64,000 nucleotides of DNA from assembly GCA_037013685.1 (NCBI GenBank), contig CM072895.1, forward strand, positions 12,808,463-12,872,462. The letters run 5' to 3'. Each line of letters opens with the position of its first letter. The stretch's first letter is position 1. The notes under the pieces are model-generated. The model saw nothing but the letters and a program-made list of their open reading frames with translations. It ran no database searches and had not been told where the DNA came from. Both the position numbers and the translations under genes were made by a program. Shown piece after piece: positions 23,307-35,360 of this stretch. The DNA comes from Acridotheres tristis. Taxonomy: Eukaryota; Chordata; Aves; Passeriformes; Sturnidae.

Positions 23307-23997
23307 GTATGGTGTGGTCTATGCCTTTCAGTAGTTTAATCACCTAGATTCTGATTTATTCTTCCCCAAGGCTGATAAGTAGGAAGGAAAAATGTGGATG
23401 TTACAGAGCTTGTGGGACTAAAGAGAACAACTGAAGTTGATGACTAGCAGGGATAGGATGGGGCTGAAGAGCCTGGAAGCAGAGAACCTATATTTAGATG
23501 TCATGGATTACATGGATGAATTTAAGGCAGATTAGACCAAGGAGTGCTGAAAAGAAGGCAGGGGGAAAAGAGAGGTGGGATGGTTGTGAAGAAATTGTTC
23601 CATTTCTGACGCCGAAATGTACAGGGTTGGTTTAAGGATTGTTCTTAAGAGAGGCTAATTAGATACATTGACATGAATTTGTGCAAAACCAGGATTAGAG
23701 TTTGAATAAATGTTATGTATTCTGGGTTCTTCTGATGAGGATTTGATAGAGACCTGTATTGTCAGGAGATATAAGGCCCCTGTTCAGTTTGAATGTGTAA
23801 GCTGTGTGGCTTGATATTAGGAGGAAAGCTTATGTTTGTGAGAAGAGGGAAGGAGAGTGGAATAGTGTGTTTTATCTGTCGATTTTGTAAGTCTGGGTGG
23901 TGAAGGTAAGGATAATCACTGGCACATTGCTGGTCGTTTTGAAATCTGCATGGGTGTAATCATACTTTTGCTCTTTTCTCCCTTTATTCCAACAAAG
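23307..23997 (+). other. GIPC2: GIPC2 intron 4
   Basis: Short 691-bp intron between GTATGG and CCAACAAAG. Nothing else recognised in it. Confidence 0.9.
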
Positions 23998-24079
23998 CCA
24001 ACTGAAGTTGAAGAAAAAGCAATTAAAAAAGTGGATGAGCTTCTTGAAACATACATGGGCATAAGAGATATTGAATTAG
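23998..24079 (+). CDS. GIPC2: GIPC2 exon 5: GH2 domain (residues 240-266, then split codon)
   Basis: Twenty-seven codons plus one base, between acceptor ACAAAG (ending 23997) and donor TTAG|GTAAGT (24080-24081). It reads PTEVEEKAIKKVDELLETYM and then GIRDIEL. The EEKAI-KVD-LLE-YMGIRD helix is strongly conserved in GIPC1/2/3 and belongs to GH2, the region that contacts the myosin VI tail and mediates autoinhibitory dimer rearrangement in GIPC1. Codon 267 (G|CT, Ala) completes in exon 6. Confidence 0.95.
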
Positions 24080-27000
24080 GTAAGTTTTTAGCAGATACAT
24101 TACTACAAGATTAAATAATTTCTCATTTTCTATAGTCTAAAATTTATTGAGTACTTTAGTCTCTGGATGTAAGTGAAGCAGAATTTGTCCAGCCTGCAAT
24201 CTCAATAACTTGCCTGTAGTTCTACAAATGAGTTTGTCTGATAAAAGAATCTTCCTCCCACTTCAATCCTTATGATGTAATTGCTCAATCAATCTATTCT
24301 TTCTGCACATTATCTGTACGCTGCTGCATGAATTTTTTAGTTGTTTGCTATAACTGTCACCACTTTGTTCTTTCCGGCATCTATTTCCTAGTGGATCTTG
24401 TGTGTGCCATGGTTAAGGATTCTTAAGGATAAGTATGTTTATTTGTTTTTCTGCCCCTTGGCATAGACACATCAAAGTTGATTGCTAAGGTTTGAACCTG
24501 AGATCTTCGTCAGTGAACAAGCAACTATTTAGCAAGGGAACTGACAGAATAATTACACAAATTTATCAAAATATCTAAAACCTGTGGTCCGATGAACATG
24601 TGAAAACTTACAGAATATTTAATAGTTATAAAAATCATTAATTTATAATGAAAGAAACTACTTAAACCCAGCATCATAAGTTCCTTAAAGATGCACCAAA
24701 CTTGTCCTTGCAGCTGTTGCTTTTCTTTGTTATTCTGACAACCACTAAATAGGAATTTTTGTTTGTGTGGGAAGAAGCTGCAGTCTAGCTGTTGTAGTCT
24801 CCTGTGGCTGGTAGTCCTCCTAGGATCTTGTGGAACTGCTGGAACTGAGACAAAGAGGAAGGTATTTATTATTATGGTAATATCTTAAAAGAATCAGCCA
24901 GAAAAAGGAAAGAATAAGCTAAATGGCAAGCGATCTTGAAAAGAAAGCTTTCATGAGAGAGAAGTGGAAAAGGCAAAGCACACGAGAAAATAGGTCTGGC
25001 ATGAAGCTCCAGAGGGCAAAGCATCAAGGCTGGAGGGGCCTTGAGAGGAATGAGAACAAAAAGTGGTTATCTGAATAGCCAAAAGGCCTTTGTTGGCTGC
25101 TCCTACCAGCAAGCATCTGTTTGGCAGATTCTACTAGTTTTCTCAGAGGAAAAAAACGTAAGTAAAACAGTATTTGTCCTTCAGTCTAAGGTAGAAGTGG
25201 GCTTCCTGGCATAGAAGAGAGGGCAGAGCTGCCCAAAATTTGAGTTCTGTTTTGTAGGTTCTATCTGAACTTTCCTATTCCCGGGAACCTAGAAGTTCTC
25301 AAAATTTCTTTTCCCAGCAACTCTAATATGTGATGCTGCTGCCGTGTAACACACTCCTGGGAGTCCTGTGTGGTGCTGAGCCATGTTTAGGTTAGGGAGA
25401 ATTCCATGTTCCATCTCACTCCTGCAACCTCTGTGCCTCAGTCCCTCTCTGGCTCAGGCTTCAAAGCTCCGAGTCCCCTGCCAGCTGTCCCTCTGGGAGC
25501 TGTTTTTGTGCTGCAGCTGTTGCAGTCCTGGCTCAGGCTGGGCTTCTGGAGGCTCCTGTCCTTGCAAGTTACTTCCAAGGTCCCCAGGCTCCTTGCCTTA
25601 CAGGAATAAGCAGCTATAGGTGCTCTGCTTTTGGTGTCCATGTGAACAGTCCTGTGGGAACTGGTGTTCCCTGTATTTTTGGCTCTCAGTACTGTAAACA
25701 GGATGGCTCTTGCACAGTAGACTGAGAAGTTCAGCTTTCAACACATATGGTTGAGTTAATAACCAAGCACCTGGTAGAGTTTTCCCATGAATTCCTTGAC
25801 ATTTTTTTCCACTTAAAAAGATCTAATGCCCTTCATCTTTGAGTATGTAGTTTGAAAACTTAAAAAAAACAAACCTTAAAAGAATATTCAAAGAAGGAGG
25901 AGGTCTTTGTTCATAGAGAGGCTCTTTTCTTCCCAGCTGTGTGGTTGTTTTGTCCCTCAGCTCTTCTTTTCTTCCCCAAAATGTAGTGAAACCAAGAGAA
26001 GCTGTCAGAAATCAAAGACTATAGGGTTCATGTAGCTTTAGTTTGCACCTTTGAAGCCATATCCTGAAGTTCAAATCTGAGTCAACAGCCAACCGTGATG
26101 ACTCAAACCCCCCAACTTTACCATTTTAAAACAATTAAACAGCTCTAGGATTCTTTAGGAAAGGAGAGCTAATCACCTGTCACAAATCTGTTCAATTAAC
26201 ACATGTCAGTTTTTCACACACTGGATGTGATCAGTCACCCATGAAAATGAAATATGAGGAAAAGATTCATTCAGAGAATGCCAATCACCACTTACCTCGA
26301 AATTTCACTCATTACTCAAGCCAGATTAGTTGAAAATGCAAGTCATCACAATGTGCAGCTGACAAGTGATTAAGATCTCAATCATTGCTCACTTCCATGC
26401 ACTTCTGTTTGTCAGAATCTTTGGATGTCAGTTAATGTTATTCTTTCATCTCCATTAAAATGACACTTCCATGGTGTGATTGAATTCTGAAACAGTGCCC
26501 CAGTTTTAAGCCCTAAGTTAGGAAGAAAGGAAAGAAAAACTAATGTTAAATTGGAGACCGAATTAAAGGTGAGATAAAGCCCTTAATTTTTGCATGGTTA
26601 AGTATCTTGACAGTTTCAAGAATGGCTGACTAAACCTACACACAAAGCCCTAGGCTGAACCAAAATACATGGAAATTGTTGAAGAAAATCACTTTTTTCC
26701 AGCACAGTTTAAAATTTTTATTTTCAGAGATCTGAATGCTGATGAGAGTTACATACTTGTTTTGGATGCATTTTTACCTTTTTACTTCCGTACTCCTTTG
26801 TACTGAAAACTGGACTTAATCCAGAGAAGGGACAGTTGGCTCTGGAAATGTATTCCTCAACCATTTTATGGGCACATTAGAAATTGGGCCAGGGCTTTAC
26901 TTCAGCATTCTTTAAAACATAAATACACAGCTGAGAGATAATTCAGGTTATTTTAAATTCTACAAGCATACTTTCTGGTAAAGGAATTTGAGCAGTTGAA

Positions 27001-27303
27001 TAATAGGAGCAACTCAGGAAACAGTGTTAGTGAAAAATATTGGCACTTATTTTTTTTTAAATCACTAAGACTTGAATTGTTATGGACTGTATTTAATCCC
27101 AAAAATTCTCAGTGGGAGCAAGCCTGGATCTAACCCCAGAATGCTACTGATTGTAAATGATGGCAAAAGGGCTTCCTGTCCAAATTTTTGCAGCATCTTT
27201 TGGCTTCATCCACCAATACTTTGTTCCCCTTTCTTCTGTTTTTCTACTTTTGGATGATTATTTCCTTTCTGTTGCTCTCTATAATATTATCAGACATGAT
27301 GTA

Positions 27304-27790
27304 TCATAGAATCATTGGGGTTGGAAAAGACCTCCAGTATCACTGAGTCCAACCTTTGACAAAACACCACCATGCCAAATAAACACAAACTGAGTGTTAC
27401 ACCCAGTCATTCCTTGAATACTTCCAGCTATGGTGGCTCCACCACTTCCCTGTGCAGCCCATTCCCATGCTTAACCACCCTTTCAGTGAAGAAATTTTTC
27501 CTGATGTCCAACCTGAACATCCCCAGGTGCAGTCATGGGCTGCCAGTTTCTCCAGGAGAAAGGTGTGGAGAATGTATGAAAGGCTTTACTGAAGTCCAGG
27601 GGGACATATCCACAGCCTTTCCCTCATCCTGTGGGTGGGTCACCTGGTCAAAAAAGGAGATCAGGTTGGTCAGGTAGGACCTGCCTTTCATAAACCCATG
27701 CTGGCTGGACCTGATCCCCTGTTTGTCCTGTACATGCTGTGTGATCACACACAAGATAGTCTGTTTTGTAATTTTCCATCACTGAGATCA
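27304..27790 (-). mobile_element. CR1 LINE fragment, internally deleted
   Basis: Minus strand. From 27790 downward it reads the start of the CR1 reverse transcriptase region: a VMEN-like block, then QGIRSSQHGFMKGRSYLTNL, ISFFDQVTH and DEGKAVD, followed after a frameshift by the SKAFDTVSH equivalent. At about 27535 it jumps to the C-terminal block (FRLDIRKNFFTERVVKHWN equivalent). It then runs to the CR1 3' end, with CCAATGATTCTATGATA ending at 27304. The central part of the reverse transcriptase is missing. A moderately young, dead copy inside GIPC2 intron 5. Confidence 0.88.
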
Positions 27791-29124
27791 GGCTAAAATA
27801 TCCTTGCATATTCTATCTTTGTTTAAAAAATTTTAAATCTACTTCTCCATTTTTTACTTCATTTTTCAAACTTACCATCTAATCATAATACCTCAACAGG
27901 TTTTAAACTTTTTTTGTTACTCAAGCTTTTTCTCTTGCCTCGCAAATCCAACTCATCAACGTTCAATAGATGTTTTTATCTCTGAATGTTTTAACTGAAG
28001 CGATATTCTCCCTGAATCTGTTGTTTTCTTCTCCTTCTGTCACCAGACTTCCTTTCCCAAAGGATTTTATTGTATACATCCTAGGTTATATTGTTTATGG
28101 CTGTTCATTTACTCTGAAAGAATAATGGGAGTTTTTTGATAAAAGGAAGGGCAGCAAGTCCAGTTAAACAAAAAAAAAACTTCAAGAAAAATCAGTACTT
28201 AAGAAAAGAACTACTGTTTCTAGTAGTTCTTGAGTACCAGATCTGACAACATGAATTTCAACATGAAATTTAAACCAAGTAATGCTAAATGCTGGAAACT
28301 GCAATAATATCCTTAATTTTCTGCTTTAGAGTGACAGGACAGAACAATATTTGTTACCTTTGGATGAAGGTAGAACTTCTAACAGCATTACAGCTAAATA
28401 AATATTGAGGCTTTTGTCAGGACTTCTGAAAAAACTTTATTCAGAAGTTACAGTATAGGATATAGCAAAACCACTATGTAAGGTAGATAATAAGAATGGC
28501 AGGCAGAAGGTAGCTTTCATGGCTTGTGCCCCATGTGTCTATTAAAAGTGAAAATAAGGATTTTGTAAAAGATCTTTGAAGTTATTTTAAAGGAACTATA
28601 GTTGAAAAGCCAACATATTACTTTGTTCATGTTCTGGGAAGACTGATATTAACTTCTCAGCTAAAGTTGACAAGACTTGTAATTCCTTTCACCACTTTTA
28701 AGATTGCTCAACTTTTCACATTTTGCATAAAAATTAATCAGATATGAACATTGCCTGAAGTGAAATAAAAAACAAGAAAATCTGAAAACAATTGAGGCTC
28801 TTTTGACTGTGGAAAAATATTCAATTGGAATAAAATTTCTCTAATCACTTGCATCTCTTACAAGCAGTGGGGGAAGGGAGGGGAGCGGAGACAATTTGGC
28901 ACGAAGCTGTCACCCTCTGAGAACCAGCAGAGTTTTCTTTAAGCTGGCAAGTGTCTGCCGAATGCCCTGGGAGTTCAGATGTCCCTGTGTGAGCAGGGGT
29001 GTTCTGCACAGCTGTGCTGCCCTGGGAACGCTGTGGCAGCTGCCTGGGGAAACAGGCATGTGTTCAGGGGGTGGCAGAGGAGCTGGCCAGCTTTCTGCAT
29101 GGAAGCAGTGAGGCAGGGCTGGGT

Positions 29125-29560
29125 TTCACAGCATTCACAGAATTCACAGCATTCACAGAATCCCAGATTCGCTAGGTTGGAAGACACCTTCAAGATTATC
29201 AAGTCCAGCCCATGCCCTAACACCTCAGCTAGACCATGGCACCAAGTGCCACATCCAGTCTTTTTCGAAATACATCCAGGGATGGTGACTCCACCATCTC
29301 CCCCGGCAGACCATTCCAGTACTTTATCACTCTTTCCGTGAAAAACTTTTTCCTAATACCCGACCTAATTTTCTCTTGCTGCAGCTTGAGACTGTATCCT
29401 CTCGTTCTCTTAGTTGCTGCCTGGTGAAAGAGACCAATTCCCACCTGGCTACAACCACCTTTCAGGAGCTGTAGAGAGTGATAAGGTCTGCCCTGAGCCT
29501 CCTTTTCTCCAGGCTGAAGAACCCCAGCTGCCTCAGCCGTTCCTTGGCTGTGGCAGAGCC
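29125..29560 (-). mobile_element. 5'-truncated CR1 LINE with 9-bp terminal repeats
   Basis: Minus strand, recognisably the C-terminus of CR1 ORF2. It contains LLKGGCSQVGIGLFHQA, KRTRGYSLKLQQEKI, RKKFFTERVIKYWNGLPGEM and VESPSLDVFRKRLDVAL, followed by the 3' UTR block GGACTTGATAATCTTGAAGG. The 3' end at 29125-29160 carries four 9-bp repeats, read on the minus strand as TTCTGTGAA alternating with TGCTGTGAA. A frameshift lies upstream of LLKGGC. The coding part is well preserved, making it the youngest-looking CR1 in the window. The 5' boundary lies next to a 12-bp tandem repeat. Confidence 0.9.
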
Positions 29561-29563
29561 GGG

Positions 29564-29599
29564 GATGCAGGGAAGGATGCAGGGAAGGATGCACGGCAG
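29564..29599 (+). repeat. Tandem repeat, 3 x 12 bp
   Basis: GATGCAGGGAAG twice, then GATGCACGGCAG, directly adjoining the 5' truncation side of the minus-strand CR1. Confidence 0.85.
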
Positions 29600-32091
29600 T
29601 GCGGCCGGGCTGGCGCTGGAGGTCAGCACCGCGCTGCTGACAGAACCTGCTCCAAGGAGCTGCTGCTTTCCATCAGCTGGGCCTGGGAATGCGAGTGTGC
29701 CTCAGCAAACACAGTACATGGCTACATGACATGTGCTCTGCAGTGCTGATTAGACTTACTCAATACAGATGAAATTTTCTTTTTTTTGAGGCTGCTTTAG
29801 CACGACGGTGATGTTCTGATTGTTGCTTGACTGGGTTTAAAGTTGATCCACTAAGTTTTTAGTGGATTTCGTTTTGAAGCTTCCTAAATCTATAACAAAC
29901 CAGTTTCTAGATTCTATTTAATTATTTGGGAAGATCAGTTTTTAAAAGTTACACTTTCTGTTAATGACAGTTTATTATGTGCAATTCTGAAGCTTCAGCT
30001 AGGGCAGCTGGACTGTGATATAATGCCTTGTTGTCTTGCTTTATTGCTGCTGTCTCTATGTTTTTTCTGTATCTCTTGGCCAGTTTGTCTTAAAAATGGC
30101 TAAATTCCCCACTCCCACCCTGCTCGAGCACTTGTCCACATCCTTACTCTTTTGATGACAGCTTTTTCCAAATATCTGGTGTAACAATATCTTGACATGT
30201 TTGCTCTTACATCACCTTCTGCAGCCCTTTTCTCTCCACCCTTCTCTTAGTGTCCATAAATAAGCTCACATCCTGCTTCATATCCAGAGATCTGTGAATT
30301 ATACCCTTGACCCAATTATCTCCAGGCTTGCTTCCTTATAAGTACCTTCTAGTGCCACATTGTCAGGGAATATAGAATGGTGTTGATAGAACAAATCCTT
30401 GTTTTCCACTTATCAGGAACAAGAGTCCCCTCTTTAATGCCCATTTCTCATCCAGACTTGTCTGAATCAGAGTCACAGGAGCTTCATAGGGGACATAGAG
30501 AGAATCAGTCCAACAGGGATAGGGTTTCTTTTGGTAGGGTCTTGAGGGTCCTTGAGAACTAGTGGTGCCTAGGAAGCTGGGGTACACTTGAACTGTCTCC
30601 ATCACAGCAGTTTATTTGTCAAGATTTACATAAATTTCCTTGGACAGCTTTGTGTGGTTTGACACACTGTGATTGTGTTTGGAGCCTCACATCTGAACAC
30701 AGTTAAAACAGAACACCAGGTTTCCTCAGAATTGCAGTTGTTGACGATTACAATGTGGGATATGGCTCAAGCTTGCCTGCAGCTTCTTACGTTTGCACAA
30801 CAGCAAGTACTGTTTGCCAGAAGTTTGTAACTGTCAATAAATTTGAGCTGAGTTTTAGGTCAACAAAATATAATTAAATAAATTTAGTAAAACTTCAGAG
30901 CAAGGAAAGCTTTATTTTGTTTTTATCAGAGAGATTTTGCCATGTTGATTCAATACAGTGTATGTGGTAGATGGCAGACTGCCCCAGTGAACATGTTTTT
31001 CTGTGGCTTCAAAATTTCCTTCCCTTTCTCATACACTATATTACATGTTTTACATTTGGACATTCCTCTAAGAAAAGGCTAGAAGCTATCAAATCCTTCA
31101 CTTTGACACTTGAATTTGATATGCTCATGAAGAAAGTGGTGGTTATTTGATGTTTAACAAAAGATGGAGGACACCTTGAAGTTTAAGGAAGGTGTGTAAA
31201 GTAATCACAAAATGAAGCAGACTTTGATGTTTCATCTGTTGTACTGTGCCATCATTTTCCTGTGGAGAGAGGCTGTGGAGCAGAGATACAGGTCAGAAAA
31301 TAAACTGTCTTCAGCAGTGCTGTTTGTGCTGAATGTGTCTTACAGAGCATTCTGCATCCCTCAAACCATGGTAGCTTGCTGCCAGTAGTTCTCTGGGCCC
31401 AGCTTAACCAGGAGAAACTTCTGTGCTGACTCTTCACCCTTCATGGAGGTGCAGGTGTCATGATTAAGAGAGGTTTAAGCCCTCACAGTTTTCATTTGCT
31501 CTAATATCCGTGGGCTGCCAGCATCCAGTGTTGTTTGGGATAGACTTCTAAGTTTTCCTGGAGTCTGAGAAACTGCAGTGGCAAAAGGTGAGGGATGAGC
31601 ACAGCAACGAAGGAGTCAGTCCAAAGCAACAGCCCCAGTGTAGCCATTTCAAAAGTGAGCTCTGACACTTGATAAATTCTGATACTTTTGTGGTAAATAA
31701 GAGGAAATGCTGGATGGTATTGTTACACAAGATGTCACAATTTAACTCCGTTGTATCACTCCTCTGCTTTCATTTTCCTGCATACCAAGATGTTCCTGGT
31801 GTTTGGTGGCTCCAGTTTATTGTGCACAGCAGCAGAGCCTTTCTCTCGCTTCTGCACAATTTGACCCACCTGGCTGAGATTTTCAGAAATAACTTTTTCA
31901 CTTTCTGGAGGCATAAGGACAAACTTTAAGTACATAATTCCTGTTGAATCCTAAATTCATCTGGTAGACTTTGCTTCTCCCTAAGCTGACCTTACCAGGT
32001 GTTGAAAATAGACATCCCAAAGCTATCTTGGCCCCATGTGTTAACTGTCACTTTCATGATAATGATATTATTTTGTTTTGTTGCTCTTCAG

Positions 32092-32246
32092 CTGCAACAA
32101 TTGTGGAAGCTGGAAGAGACAAGAAAAACCCAGATGAATTCGCAGTGGCATTGGATGAAACTCTTGGAGACTTTGCATTTCCAGACGAGTTTGTATTTGA
32201 TGTATGGGGAGCAATAGGTGATGCTAAACAAGGACGACTGGAATGA
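32092..32246 (+). CDS. GIPC2: GIPC2 exon 6: end of GH2 domain and stop (residues 267-317)
   Basis: 155 bases from acceptor CTTCAG (ending 32091) to TGA 32244-32246. It reads AATIVEAGRDKKNPDEFAVA and then LDETLGDFAFPDEFVFDVWG, AIGDAK and QGRLE. The NPDEF-ALDE-LGDFAFPDEFVFDVWGAIGDAK stretch is the nearly invariant C-terminal GIPC signature and completes GH2. The QGRLE tail is the variable end. Joined to exons 1-5 the CDS is 954 nt (317 residues plus stop) with consistent phases (0, 0, 1, 0, 1) and no internal stop, so the gene looks intact. Confidence 0.97.
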
Positions 32247-33340
32247 GAACTGTGCAGTTTATCAATCCCTCTTTGAAAATATAAAATTATTTGCAAATGC
32301 ATCAGAATTTTAATAATTTTATTGATGTGAATTCAGGGTTCTCTGCACTGAGACTTTCCTTTGCAAAGGAAGGCTTCTGATAGAAATGAAGGTAAACCCA
32401 AACTTCTGACAACTGTTATTTAAAACATTTAATTTACATGTAGAAATCACTGTGAGGAGAGTGTCAAGGTGATATTTTTATACAGAAATTTTATGAAAAC
32501 TAGGTAATTTTTATTGTACATACACTTTGACACCAATATTCTGAAAAGTGTTAGACATATGCAACAAGGAGTTTAGATTATTTTCTCTCTTTATAAAGTT
32601 GTTGAGAAACTACCTAGCTTCAAGCTGCAGTTCCCTGGTTTTCTGCTGTCAGGGAATTCAGGGAAATAAAATTCCTCTGAAACATGAAAACTAAGGTAAG
32701 TAGAGTGGAAATGCTTAAACCAGGAAGCTGCTGCTTTATTCAGATGCCATATTATTGCTATAGGAACTGCATAGGAAGAAATAAATGTTAATTTTGATTA
32801 ATATTAATGCATTTGAATAATATCTGTGATTTGGCACTGGAGACTACTGTGTATCACTAAGTGCTTAATTGATCTTTGCATATGCTAAATGATTTCTTGT
32901 GATCCCATGGAGTTTCCCTCTTGTCTGTGGGTTTTTTCAACGTGGCAACACAAGAGAGATATTGAAGGTGTTCAAACTGAAATATATTGTTGTAAGGTCA
33001 CAAAGAATTGTAGTTCAGATGACAATGCATGCCTAGACTCTGAAAAATATGTTAAACTAATCTTAGATGTATTTCTAATTATATTGTACATAAATGTTTA
33101 TTTTAACTACTAATTTTTTTACTAATAAATCTGAGATTATTGCAAATGAAATTGAACAAGAATGTGGGTTCTGACCTGGGAAGGTGTCATAGCTTTTTAA
33201 TATTTTTATATTTGCATAAAAACATAAAATAATAATTGTTACAAAACCTTTTTTCTAAATCACTACCTGAAGAAAATATCTTTCACTGAACTGCAGAGAT
33301 CTCTTTAAAATAAAGATTATGCCAATAATTTTACATGTTC
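32247..33340 (+). other. GIPC2: GIPC2 3' untranslated region (probable extent)
   Basis: AT-rich non-coding sequence after the stop, with AATAAA hexamers at 32665-32670, 32780-32785, 33124-33129 and 33309-33314. The extent is inferred from the last hexamer having the best downstream GT/T-rich element (about 33337-33360). Alternative polyadenylation is likely. Confidence 0.55.
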
Positions 33341-33360
33341 TGTGTCAGTGATTTTTTTGT
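33309..33360 (+). terminator. GIPC2: Likely GIPC2 polyadenylation signal and downstream element
   Basis: AATAAA at 33309-33314, followed by TGTTCTGTGTCAGTG and a T-rich run. An earlier signal at 33124-33129 with a GTGGGTTCTG element near 33162-33171 is a credible alternative. Confidence 0.5.
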
Positions 33361-35339
33361 CTAAAACCATGACACATTGAGGTATCATTGAGAGAACAGG
33401 TTCTTGTTCTCTTTACCAGGTTATTGAGGAAGGATTCTAAACTTCAGCAAATTTCGGTAAAACTTGAAAATAAAATAAACTGTAAGGAGGTGGTAAAATT
33501 TTGTATATCCCATTGCTCATTTGGGCCTTTGAAGGTGTATAACTTTGCAAAAGGAGTTTGAGCTTTTTTTTTTTATCAATAATTGAAGTCTGAGCCCACA
33601 ATCTTCTGTCTTGTACAGGGTTACTTTAGCTGATTTACTCATGGTAATGAGGGGTTAAAGTGTTGTGGGCCATATAATTTATTCTTTAAACTTGTAGGTG
33701 AAAAGCAAAAAGGAAATGCCAAGAATTCCTTGTTAGTTTCAAATAATAAAACTCAAATGTCAGATTTTTTGGAAGTGTTTATGTACACTAGTGTTAGTTA
33801 CCAACTTGCCGCTGATTATAAAATACATTAAAATTAAGAATTCCATTAAAAAGGAGAAAAAGTACTATGGATAAGGCACGAAATACTGCCTATAGCAGAT
33901 AAACCCTTGTGTTTCGGCCATTCCTTTTATTTAGAGAAATTAATGTTGTTCAATCAATTTATACTCAGGGGATAATTTGTCTCATTACATTGATAAAATA
34001 GTAAGATAAAAATAATCTCTGAAGCTCTAATTCTGCAGAGAGCTGTCTCTTGTCACAGTGGCCTTTTTTTGTGGAGTTTATTTCAGGTCTAAGATTTAAA
34101 TAGTGATTGGAATTTTAATAGTATTTGCTGCAATAAATTATTATTACATATATGTATAAATTACATGCAATAAAGCATGTCAATATATTTTACTTTTTCT
34201 GTGTTCTGAAAGCATTCACTATTTCCAGCACATAGGACAGGTATCACTATCTAATTTTGGTAGATTATTTGCATTTTCCAGCCATGCATAAATAGTCACA
34301 TGAAAATCACACTGCCTTATAAAGCATGATAAATACTTCTCTCTCTTTGTAATGGTTTGTATAGAAATAATGTTTACAGAAAAAATAAACAAAAGACAGT
34401 TGGGGAGAATGTCATTAAATGTCCCTACAAAAATCTCCCAGGTCAGTTAGACATGCTAATTCTTAGACATCAGTTCTGTTTAAGTGCTGACCAGGGTGGG
34501 ACAATAAACATCCTGTTCGTGTGTGTTGCACATGGAGGTGAATGTTGGTGAATAGTGCACTCAACATCTGAGGTGGAATGGCACAAAACAGTACCTCAGC
34601 CCAAGTACTGTTCTAAAAGAGACTGATTCCTTACTTTTATAATTTGGTGCAGAGCCAGCAGAGAGCTGGCAGACAGGTGCAGTTTGTGCCTTTACTTCCA
34701 GACTTACTGCTGTGTTCAAGGCGATGGAAAACACACCACTGTCTTTTTCTATTTTTGCAGAGTCTTTAGATGCAAGGGGATTTAATGAAATCTGGTGTTC
34801 ATAAAGTTCTGAACTCATAATTCTTAGAAATATGATGAGCGATGAATATTTTACACTTCTAAAGGAACAATTTTGCAAATTACAGATACATCTTTTGTAA
34901 CACCTTTAATATGCCAAATTATGCTTCGGTTAAACCTGACTTTGTGCAACTCTATTCATACAGCTGTTATTTCAAAGAGCTATTAATATAATCTGTCTAT
35001 TGAGAAAAATTTTGTCTGCTATTCAGATTTGAATAATGCGTATACTAATTTCTGTATATTCATCACAATTTGTCTAATTTCTCCTTTTCTTGAGATAAAT
35101 GTCATATAAAGTTTTGAAAATCTTGGTTTTTGTGAATTTGAGAGTGCAATGTTAATGTTAAAATTAAGCTAATTTGTAATATTTTGTTAGTTTTTTTCTT
35201 CCTGCTTTTTAATGTGAACTTTTGCTACTTTCTCTACTTTTCAAATTAAATATTGTTTTTGATGAAAATAGCTCTGAGAATGTCTCTTCCAAAGTTTGAG
35301 TATTGTAGTAAGATGATATATTATGCTTTTTAGTTTTCC

Positions 35340-35360
35340 TTTTTTTTTTTTTTTTTTTTT
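35340..35360 (+). repeat. Poly(T)21 tract
   Basis: Twenty-one consecutive T, followed by GACAGGAG. No retrocopy body recognised on either side. Confidence 0.9.

Larger units (their letters stand above)
24080..32091 (+). other. GIPC2: GIPC2 intron 5
   Basis: The largest intron, 8.0 kb, from GTAAGT to GCTCTTCAG. It holds two minus-strand CR1 fragments (27304-27790 and 29125-29560), a 12-bp triple repeat (29564-29599) and an AT-rich, repeat-free stretch at about 26080-26470 that could be a conserved element. The GC-richer segment 25380-25640 is open in several frames but unassigned. Confidence 0.85.
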
